DNA from: Rikenellaceae bacterium
GTDB lineage: Bacteria; Bacteroidota; Bacteroidia; Bacteroidales; UBA932
NCBI GenBank assembly: GCA_900769145.1
Contig: CAAGFN010000052.1
Coordinates: forward strand, 1-6,047
Length of the DNA stretch: 6,047 nt
Direction of reading: 5' to 3'
The translations under genes and the position numbers were made by a program. Each line of letters starts with the position of its first letter. Position 1 is the first letter of the stretch. The notes beneath the pieces are model-generated. The model was not told the DNA's origin. It saw only the letters and a list, made by a program, of their open reading frames with translations, and made no database searches. Positions 1 through 4,210 of this stretch are shown here, piece by piece.

Positions 1-1338
1 CATTGAAAGCCCGGCCATCTTCCGCAGGAACATCAGTCTTGCGAAAAGGCAGGCGATGTCCACCAGAATCGCCACAATATATGTTGCCTCCGGCAGCATT
101 CCCAGTTTCAGGCAGATGTAGGACAAAGGGAAATTAAGCAAAAGGATGCCGCCCACGACTATCTGGTAATTCCTTATCTTTCCCGTGGCCGTCTGGAGAT
201 TGATAAGAGTATTTGACAATGTTCCTATCAATGACAGCATCAATGTCAGCCTGACGAAGTCAATGCTGTGTTCCGGGTAATGTCCCAGCCAGATTCCTAG
301 TATAAATTCCGTCTCAAGTAAAATAGGAATGGCAAAAAACAATATGATGTAGAATGAAAATCTTGACCCTCTTTCTACCAGAGAGTGAGCGTATTTCAAA
401 TCCCCGGCAGCATATAGTTTGGTAATTTGCGGGTTTAACGCTGTCATAAAATTACCAGCAAACGAGGTCACTGCATTATTGACAGAACCCGCAATACCCC
501 TTGCCGCATTCAATACAGGACCCACGAAAACATTATACAAAAGATTGACACCTTGATCTTTCAATAGTCCAGCGGTACATCCTATGAAGTTCCAGGTAGC
601 GAAACCTCCCATCTCCTTGAAGATTGCCTTGTCAAAGGAAAAGATGAAACGGCACTCCTCAAATCTGCTCCGGCAATAGATGACATACATAAACTGCATT
701 AAGAGACCAAGTGCCACCACCAGAAGCGAATACACTATGAGCCTGTCCTCAATCGCAGAACAATACGCTATCAAAAGCACTATTCCGAGTCTGGCCAGAA
801 CATCAAATATTCCAAACCAGGCGAATGTCCCCATCTTCTCGTGGGAAACTATTGTGGACGTAAACGGTACAGTCAGCAGGCCAAATACAAATGACACGAC
901 AGATGCCTGGAAAACGACGCCTGCAGCTGACATCCTGTCCGCAGGGATGGTCATTTTATTGTTCAGGAACCATACGCCGACAGTTTCAGAGGCCAGGACA
1001 ATGATGGCCGCAAGTGCAAGCTGTATCAGCAATGATGTCTGGAATACGGCCTTGAGTCGCTGTTTGTTTCCGCTGCCAAGCTCGAAAGTCAGGAACCGGC
1101 TGATAGCTGAAGACAGGGAGTTGGATATCAGCGAAAACATCGCCACGAACCCGCCGACGGCTCCGTAGATTCCGTAATCCTCGACGCCCAGAGCATTGAG
1201 CAGAACTCTGGATGTATAGAGGGAGACCAGCATCCCGAACAACATCCGCACATAGAGCATCAGCGTGTTTTTCGCGATGCGGCGGTTGTTGGCGGCGTGG
1301 TCCGCCATCATATTTGGCTCGGTTGTGTCTTTTGTCAT
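1..1338 (-). CDS. Wzx-type polysaccharide flippase, C-terminus cut by window edge
   Basis: This is an integral inner-membrane protein of the oligosaccharide flippase family (MATE/MVF-like fold, COG2244). Such proteins move undecaprenyl-linked sugar repeat units across the membrane for capsule, O-antigen or exopolysaccharide assembly. Translating the minus strand gives 446 uninterrupted codons and the frame is still open at base 1, so perhaps 30 to 60 residues are missing. The N-terminus has the pattern NNRRIAKNTLMLY, then SLYTSRVLLNALGVEDYGIY, which is typical of the Bacteroidetes members. Many hydrophobic segments alternate with short charged loops. A later amphipathic stretch has FVGPVLNAARGI and ALNPQITKLYAAGD, also characteristic. 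The start at 1338 is preferred because the conserved region begins soon after it. An in-frame ATG at 1365, 2 nt after the preceding stop codon, is the alternative and would add nine residues. Being downstream of a UpxY gene supports a polysaccharide locus. The transported sugar cannot be told from sequence. Confidence 0.9.
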   Translation of the reverse strand, partial: MTKDTTEPNMMADHAANNRRIAKNTLMLYVRMLFGMLVSLYTSRVLLNALGVEDYGIYGAVGGFVAMFSLISNSLSSAISRFLTFELGSGNKQRLKAVFQTSLLIQLALAAIIVLASETVGVWFLNNKMTIPADRMSAAGVVFQASVVSFVFGLLTVPFTSTIVSHEKMGTFAWFGIFDVLARLGIVLLIAYCSAIEDRLIVYSLLVVALGLLMQFMYVIYCRSRFEECRFIFSFDKAIFKEMGGFATWNFIGCTAGLLKDQGVNLLYNVFVGPVLNAARGIAGSVNNAVTSFAGNFMTALNPQITKLYAAGDLKYAHSLVERGSRFSFYIILFFAIPILLETEFILGIWLGHYPEHSIDFVRLTLMLSLIGTLSNTLINLQTATGKIRNYQIVVGGILLLNFPLSYICLKLGMLPEATYIVAILVDIACLFARLMFLRKMAGLSM

Positions 1339-1349
1339 TGGCTTCGCCC

Positions 1350-1363
1350 GGAAGGGCCCTTCC
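1350..1363. repeat. 14-bp perfect palindrome at the cassette/flippase junction
   Basis: GGAAGGGCCCTTCC reads the same on both strands. It lies between the stop codon of the upstream small gene (1370-1368) and the favoured flippase start (1338). As RNA it could form only a short GC-rich hairpin with a tight loop. It could hinder initiation at 1338, or it could be chance. If the flippase really starts at 1365 the palindrome is coding. No function is assigned. Confidence 0.4.
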
Positions 1364-1367
1364 ATAA

Positions 1368-1571
1368 TCACCGCCCGGAAATTTCAGAAATAATGTCATT
1401 GACGATATAGGTGTCCGACATTATCTGATATCCATATTTCGGCTCATGGAGACGCTGCCCGGTCTCTGAACGGTAGAAAATCAGCATCGCACGCTTCGAA
1501 GATATTTGAAGTTCTTCAGCAAGCTGCAATATTATGCGAGTGATTTTTCTATATAGTATGTAATCTTTCAT
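1368..1571 (-). CDS. DUF3791-like small protein (second copy), possible antitoxin or partner
   Basis: A 67-residue, probably cytosolic and mostly helical protein of unknown function. It resembles the DUF3791 family: an N-terminal helix (ITRIILQLAEEL, residues 10-21), an ISS turn, a second helix, and a C-terminal block YGYQIMSDTYIVNDII (46-61). That block matches the YDTLHTQSADYVADDII block of the small gene at 2061-2300 in the spacing of Y, S, Y, D and II. The two are therefore probably distant paralogues, this one lacking the LHTQ core. Its ATG overlaps the stop of the DUF3990 gene in an ATGA arrangement (1571-1568), so translation is likely coupled. There is no signal peptide or membrane segment. 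The role as antitoxin or accessory factor is inferred only from gene order and small size. Confidence 0.8.
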   Translation of the reverse strand: MKDYILYRKITRIILQLAEELQISSKRAMLIFYRSETGQRLHEPKYGYQIMSDTYIVNDIISEISGR

Positions 1572-2080
1572 AATACTTCTGAACTCAAGAACACCAGGTA
1601 CTTATCAATAATTTCTTGATTACGAATGCATACTTGATGCCTCAAATGCTCATTAACTAGTTTGTCCATAGCCTGCTCGGCTGTCAGAAATCCGTCGATG
1701 TATGCATCCACTGTCGAAATAACCCTGTCATTTGCTATTCCGCCTTCTATCCAGTCATAGTCTTCCCACGGCTTATGATTCTTCCTGCTTTGTGCAATAA
1801 AATCAAGCCACTCGACGTTGTATTCTGGAAACATCTTAATTTTATATCCCGTATCGTTTCTAAACTCCTCTGAATTAAACATATACGTATTAAGTACCGC
1901 CTCAGTCCCCGGTTTGCGACCAGCCTTGGTCAAAGCCCATTTTACAGCCTGCTCCCGATCATTGGTCATATAGAACCCAGGGCCAAAGTCAAGGTCCCGT
2001 CGGCCAACGTGAGTTAAAGGCTGCGCAACTTGCACGACTGCTCCGTGATACAGAAGCCACTCATTCCTGACTGTGTTCAT
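1568..2080 (-). CDS. DUF3990 family protein, putative ADP-ribosyltransferase-like effector
   Basis: A 170-residue soluble protein that I recognise as DUF3990. Landmarks in order: LYHGA (10-14), DLDFGPGFYMT (29-39), the helix EQAVKWALTKAGRK (43-56), a strand with LNTYMF (63-68), EWLDFIAQSRK (90-100), YDWIEGGIANDRV (108-120), the helix around VDAYIDGFLTAEQAMDKL (124-141), and HQVCIRN (148-154). H12 in YHG and Y37 in GFY resemble the first two positions of the NAD-binding triad in H-Y-E type ADP-ribosyltransferases, and Q149 may occupy the third. As I recall, the family has been placed in the ART superfamily; activity and target are unknown. The start at 2080 is needed to retain YHG, since the next methionine is residue 38. 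The gene overlaps its upstream neighbour by 20 bp and its downstream neighbour by 4 bp, so the three form one translational unit. Likely role: toxin or modifier held in check by the flanking small proteins (inference). Confidence 0.85.
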   Translation of the reverse strand: MNTVRNEWLLYHGAVVQVAQPLTHVGRRDLDFGPGFYMTNDREQAVKWALTKAGRKPGTEAVLNTYMFNSEEFRNDTGYKIKMFPEYNVEWLDFIAQSRKNHKPWEDYDWIEGGIANDRVISTVDAYIDGFLTAEQAMDKLVNEHLRHQVCIRNQEIIDKYLVFLSSEVL

Positions 2081-2300
2081 AGTTGTAGAGGGTTTCTATT
2101 ATATCATCCGCCACATAATCCGCACTTTGCGTGTGGAGTGTATCATAGAACTTGATTAGACGTGATTCAATGAGGCCGTAAGACTCGAGTCTCTCGATTA
2201 GGCAACTCGGTGAAACTGCCATTTTGGAGGCGGCTTTTTCAATCGCAATGATACAAAATTGCATTACATCACTCTCGTATGTTCTCGGTAAACCTTCCAT
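2061..2300 (-). CDS. DUF3791 family small protein (first copy), possible antitoxin
   Basis: A 79-residue cytosolic, helix-rich protein of the DUF3791 family; its biochemical role is unknown. The recognisable parts are the helix VMQFCIIAIEKAASKM (12-27), the turn VSPSCLIERLESYGLI (29-44), and the family signature YDTLHTQSADYVADDI (52-67). No DNA-binding motif, signal peptide or membrane segment is evident. The start at 2300 gives normal family length; an internal ATG at residue 13 would cut into the first helix. It is the first gene of the three-gene cassette, and its last 20 bp overlap the DUF3990 gene. A candidate promoter lies 20 bp upstream. Being first is common for antitoxins, which supports but does not prove that role. 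Confidence 0.83.
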   Translation of the reverse strand: MEGLPRTYESDVMQFCIIAIEKAASKMAVSPSCLIERLESYGLIESRLIKFYDTLHTQSADYVADDIIETLYNYEHSQE

Positions 2301-2303
2301 ACA

Positions 2304-2338
2304 CGAAAATTCATTTGAACAAATATAAACAATTTTCG
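2304..2338. promoter_or_regulatory. Operator-like inverted repeat around the cassette -7 element
   Basis: CGAAAATT (2304-2311) and AATTTTCG (2331-2338) form a perfect 8-bp inverted repeat with 19 bp between them. The arms bracket the predicted -7 element (2327-2320). A second small inverted repeat, ATTTG-aa-CAAAT (2313-2324), is nested inside. This layout would suit a repressor site for autoregulation, as in many toxin-antitoxin operons. The AT-rich composition makes chance plausible. Neither small protein shows an obvious DNA-binding motif, so the regulator is unknown. Confidence 0.35.
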
Positions 2339-2350
2339 CTGAAAACGGAA
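2320..2350 (-). promoter_or_regulatory. Candidate Bacteroides-type promoter for the DUF3791-DUF3990-DUF3791 cassette
   Basis: On the minus strand TATATTTG (2327-2320) fits the Bacteroides -7 consensus TAnnTTTG exactly. At the right spacing (20 nt) the -33 position reads TTC (2350-2348) instead of TTG, so that element is weak. Transcription would start near 2314, leaving a leader of about 14 nt before the ATG at 2300. It would let the cassette be expressed independently of the polysaccharide operon promoter. Confidence 0.45.
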
Positions 2351-2361
2351 GAGATTCTTCC
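2342..2361 (-). terminator. Weak hairpin just after the upxY-family stop codon
   Basis: Reading along the minus strand, GGAAGA (2361-2356), a 3-nt loop and TCTTCC (2352-2347) form a perfect 6-bp stem followed by GTTTT. It begins 3 nt after the antiterminator stop codon (2366-2364). The stem is short and the T run is only four bases, so this would be at best a weak or leaky terminator. It overlaps the weak -33 position of the cassette promoter. Confidence 0.3.
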
Positions 2362-2363
2362 TT

Positions 2364-2897
2364 TCACCCGATCACCTGCACGAGCTCGGGATGGACGAGG
2401 GCCTTGGCGACGGCGATGACGCCTTCGATGTGGATTACCAGGCGGCGGTCACGGGCGCCCTTCACTTTCAGGAAGATGCCTTCGTGACCTTCCAGGGGAC
2501 CGGCTGTTACGCGGACGCGGGTTCCCTTGGCTAGATTCAGTTCCTCGGGCTGGAAGTATAGAAGAGTGTCGTCGTAATCGGCGGTGGCGGCAATGAAGGG
2601 GCGCATCTGGGAGTCGGGGACAATGATTTTCGTGCCGGAGCGCTTGTTCACCATGTACTGGAGATACGGAATCTCCATACTGGCCTTCAGTTGACGCATC
2701 TCGGAAGGCGTGGTGAATACGAAAATCAGATTGTGTATGACCGGGACCAGAATCTTCTTGCCTTTGTTCCTTGGATCTGTGCAACGTTTCTTCGGAATGT
2801 AGCTCTCTATGCCTTTTTCTTTCAGGATAGCCTCGGCAGCCAGCTCGCGACGGTAGGTCACGCGCATTGCAAACCATATTTTCTTCTCCTCAGGCAT
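2364..2897 (-). CDS. UpxY-family (NusG-like) transcription antiterminator
   Basis: A 177-residue NusG paralogue of the UpxY family. UpxY proteins are encoded first in Bacteroidales polysaccharide loci and prevent premature termination in the long leader and operon of their own locus. Residues 7-114 form the NGN domain: WFAMRVTYRRELAAEAIL (8-25), GIESYIPKK (29-37), LVPVIHNLIFVF (50-61, where NusG has its RNA-polymerase-binding surface) and PYLQYMVNKRSGTK (77-90). Residues 124-158 form a KOW domain, with KGTRVRVTAGPLEGHEGIF (124-142) containing the usual GPLEG. The length is typical. The start at 2897 is immediately preceded by an in-frame TAA, so no longer form exists. A Bacteroides-type promoter lies about 190 bp upstream, leaving the long leader expected for this regulator. 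No upxZ follows; the DUF3791/DUF3990 cassette takes that place. NusG itself is unlikely because there is no secE, rplK or rplA nearby. Confidence 0.92.
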   Translation of the reverse strand: MPEEKKIWFAMRVTYRRELAAEAILKEKGIESYIPKKRCTDPRNKGKKILVPVIHNLIFVFTTPSEMRQLKASMEIPYLQYMVNKRSGTKIIVPDSQMRPFIAATADYDDTLLYFQPEELNLAKGTRVRVTAGPLEGHEGIFLKVKGARDRRLVIHIEGVIAVAKALVHPELVQVIG

Positions 2898-2930
2898 TTA
2901 CTGCAAAAATTGAGTAGAATAGAACACCAT
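2898..2930 (-). other. Possible 10-residue upstream reading frame in the antiterminator leader
   Basis: An ATG at 2930-2928 opens a ten-codon frame, MVFYSTQFLQ, that ends in TAA at 2900-2898, directly against the ATG of the antiterminator gene (TAAATG). It is in the same frame as that gene. No clear Shine-Dalgarno precedes either start, so termination-reinitiation coupling is conceivable. A frame this short arises easily by chance in AT-rich DNA. Confidence 0.25.
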
Positions 2931-2941
2931 GGGGCTTGAAA

Positions 2942-2960
2942 TTCAATACAATGCATTGAA
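2942..2960 (-). promoter_or_regulatory. Short hairpin in the predicted upxY-family leader RNA
   Basis: TTCAAT (2942-2947) and ATTGAA (2955-2960) form a 6-bp stem with a 7-nt loop. The loop region contributes to the 10-bp palindrome CAATGCATTG (2949-2958); AATGCATTG recurs at 3049-3057. UpxY regulation acts through the leader, so structured elements here are of interest, but this stem is AT-rich and weak. Confidence 0.25.
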
Positions 2961-3089
2961 AATCAATTAATTACAAGAGACTGCGTCCCAATGTGAGCGA
3001 AAAAAGAGAAAAAATAGACCTTTACTGCAAAACTGGCTCAACACTCGTAATGCATTGGTTATTATTCTGGTAGTTTCATTCACTGACTA

Positions 3090-3120
3090 CAAATGTATAG
3101 TTAAATTTTGAATATTTCAA
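3090..3120 (-). promoter_or_regulatory. Bacteroides-type promoter for the polysaccharide locus
   Basis: On the minus strand, TTG (3120-3118), exactly 20 nt, then TACATTTG (3097-3090) match the Bacteroides primary-sigma pattern TTG-N19-21-TAnnTTTG with no mismatch. Transcription would begin near 3083, giving a leader of roughly 185 nt before the ATG at 2897. This fits a UpxY-controlled locus, whose antiterminator acts on the leader. I found no long inverted repeats on both sides, so there is no sign that this promoter is invertible. Confidence 0.65.
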
Positions 3121-3123
3121 GGT

Positions 3124-3140
3124 TTTTTGAAGTTCAAAAA
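3124..3140. repeat. 17-bp inverted repeat immediately upstream of the -33 element
   Basis: TTTTTGAA-G-TTCAAAAA is a perfect inverted repeat with 8-bp arms and a 1-bp centre. It ends 4 bp from the -33 TTG of the promoter. Related TTCAA words occur at 3116-3120, 3133-3137 and 3143-3147. The position suits an activator or repressor site, though no regulator is known here. Confidence 0.4.
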
Positions 3141-3162
3141 GGTTCAATTTGTAGATTTGGCA

Positions 3163-3171
3163 CCCCCCCCC
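3163..3171. repeat. Nine-base C tract (G9 on the transcribed strand) upstream of the promoter
   Basis: Nine consecutive C stand out in an AT-rich spacer, about 43 bp upstream of the -33 element. Homopolymeric C/G tracts are prone to slippage and, when near promoters of surface-structure loci, can give phase variation. The distance is on the long side for a promoter-spacing effect. The length could also be a sequencing artefact. Confidence 0.6.
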
Positions 3172-3204
3172 TGTAAATTTTTGAATTCCAGACAATTAGA
3201 AAGT

Positions 3205-3246
3205 GTGGACAAAAAAGCAAACAACCAGATTTGCCTTTTTGTCCAC
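3205..3246 (-). terminator. Long hairpin downstream of folD, probable terminator
   Basis: GTGGACAAAAA-A-GCAAA (3205-3221) pairs with TTTGC-C-TTTTTGTCCAC (3230-3246), giving a 17-bp stem with one mismatch and an 8-nt loop. It starts 36 nt after the folD stop codon. The T run lies inside the stem instead of after it, so it is not a textbook intrinsic terminator. It may still stop or stabilise the folD transcript and insulate the polysaccharide promoter. Confidence 0.5.
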
Positions 3247-3282
3247 GCCTTATTTTGGCAGTAAGATAAAACTGCCGGATTG

Positions 3283-4140
3283 CTATCTTGCAATATGCTC
3301 CAGGAACAGCTTAATGGTATTCTCCATCAGACAAGTGATGGTCATTGGTCCCACACCACCCGGAACAGGGGTAATCACGGATGCGAGCGGTTCGACAGCA
3401 TCATAATCCACATCTCCGCAAAGCTTGCCGGTGACAGGGTCACGATTGACACCTACGTCAATGACCACTGTTCCCGGGGCTACCATATCCGCAGTCACGA
3501 ATCTCGGACGGCCGATGGCTACAACGAGAATCTCGGCCTGCCTTGTCACAGAAGGAAGATCCACTGTGCGGCTGTGGCAGATGGTGACTGTGGCATTGCG
3601 GTCAAGCAGGAGTTTGGCTACAGGAAGGCCTACAATCTGGCTGCGGCCGATTACCACGGCACGTTTACCCTTGATCTCGACACCTGCCTCGTCAAGCATC
3701 CTGATAATGCCTTCAGGGGTGCAAGGAACGGTGCAAGGCTGTTTCTGCCAGAGTGCGGCGACATTGAGAGGATGGAAACCGTCCACGTCCTTCTCCTTGG
3801 CAATTGCTGCAATGACCTTGTCTTCGGAGATGTGTTCCGGGAGAGGAAGCTGGACGAGTATTCCGTCCACGGTGTCATCCGCATTGAGGCCGGCAATGAT
3901 GTCGAGAAGTTCTGCCTCGGTGATGTCGGCCGGCTTGAGGATGGTGGTATTGCGGATACCTACCACTTCGGAGGCCTTGGCTTTGCCGCGCACGTAGGAC
4001 TGGCTGGCAGGGTCTTCGCCTACGAGAATGACCACGAGATGTGGAACGCGGCCGTACTTTTCAGGGAAGGTGGCTACCTGGGCGGCCATTTCCGCTTTCA
4101 GTTTTATGGAAAGTTCTTTTCCGCTTATTATTTTTGACAT
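3283..4140 (-). CDS. folD: Bifunctional methylenetetrahydrofolate dehydrogenase / methenyltetrahydrofolate cyclohydrolase
   Basis: A cytosolic enzyme that oxidises 5,10-methylene-THF with NAD(P)+ and hydrolyses the product to 10-formyl-THF, the formyl donor for purine synthesis. The 285 residues are full family length. Key motifs: SYVRGKAKA (48-56) with the catalytic Y49 and K53; DGILVQLPLP (92-101) with Q97; KDVDGFHP (117-124); CTPEGI (140-145); the nucleotide-binding segment VVIGRSQIVGLPVAKLL (162-178); and PVPGGVGPMT (258-267). All expected catalytic residues are present. The ATG at 4140 gives the standard MSKIISGKELS-type N-terminus. It lies 70 bp downstream of purD on the same strand, with a repeat unit in the gap. 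Cotranscription with purH and purD is plausible, since PurH uses 10-formyl-THF. Confidence 0.98.
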   Translation of the reverse strand: MSKIISGKELSIKLKAEMAAQVATFPEKYGRVPHLVVILVGEDPASQSYVRGKAKASEVVGIRNTTILKPADITEAELLDIIAGLNADDTVDGILVQLPLPEHISEDKVIAAIAKEKDVDGFHPLNVAALWQKQPCTVPCTPEGIIRMLDEAGVEIKGKRAVVIGRSQIVGLPVAKLLLDRNATVTICHSRTVDLPSVTRQAEILVVAIGRPRFVTADMVAPGTVVIDVGVNRDPVTGKLCGDVDYDAVEPLASVITPVPGGVGPMTITCLMENTIKLFLEHIAR

Positions 4141-4160
4141 GGTTCTTATTATTTTAGATT

Positions 4161-4200
4161 TCTCGACTTCGCACTACGTGCTTCGCTCGAAATGACAATC
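4161..4200. repeat. Intergenic palindromic repeat unit in the purD-folD spacer
   Basis: TCTCGACTTCGCAC followed by GTGCTTCGCTCGAAATGACA is nearly the same as two stretches in the purH-purD spacer (5582-5620 and 5667-5692). The arms CGACTTCGCAC and GTGCTTCGCTCG are largely complementary, so the unit can fold into a hairpin in either strand. It sits 10 bp after the purD stop codon, in its 3' untranslated region. It belongs to a dispersed, REP-like repeat family. Confidence 0.75.
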
Positions 4201-4210
4201 AAGAGGGCTG

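Larger units (their letters stand above)
2897..3032. repeat. 12-bp direct repeat TTTACTGCAAAA (2897-2908 and 3021-3032)
   Basis: The identical 12-mer occurs twice, 124 bp apart. One copy touches the antiterminator start codon and the other lies within the predicted leader. In RNA sense both read TTTTGCAGTAAA. It could be a binding site or the trace of a small duplication; chance similarity in AT-rich DNA is also possible. Confidence 0.4.

Noticed and set aside
680..1168. Plus-strand 162-residue frame
   Set aside because: It is antisense to the flippase gene, whose frame is continuous from 1338 to 1 with clear family motifs.
986..1399. Minus-strand 137-residue frame overlapping the start of the flippase
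   Set aside because: It is rich in R, G, P and C and lacks any recognisable domain. It is an alternate-frame shadow of the flippase N-terminal region.
2940..3250. Invertible (phase-switching) promoter like those of Bacteroides capsule loci
   Set aside because: I looked for matching inverted repeats on the two sides of the promoter and found only short partial matches. The 17-bp inverted repeat and the hairpin both lie on one side.
3280..4137. 285-residue plus-strand open frame opposite folD
   Set aside because: It mirrors folD almost exactly on the other strand and shows no family motif, while the minus strand encodes a complete FolD.
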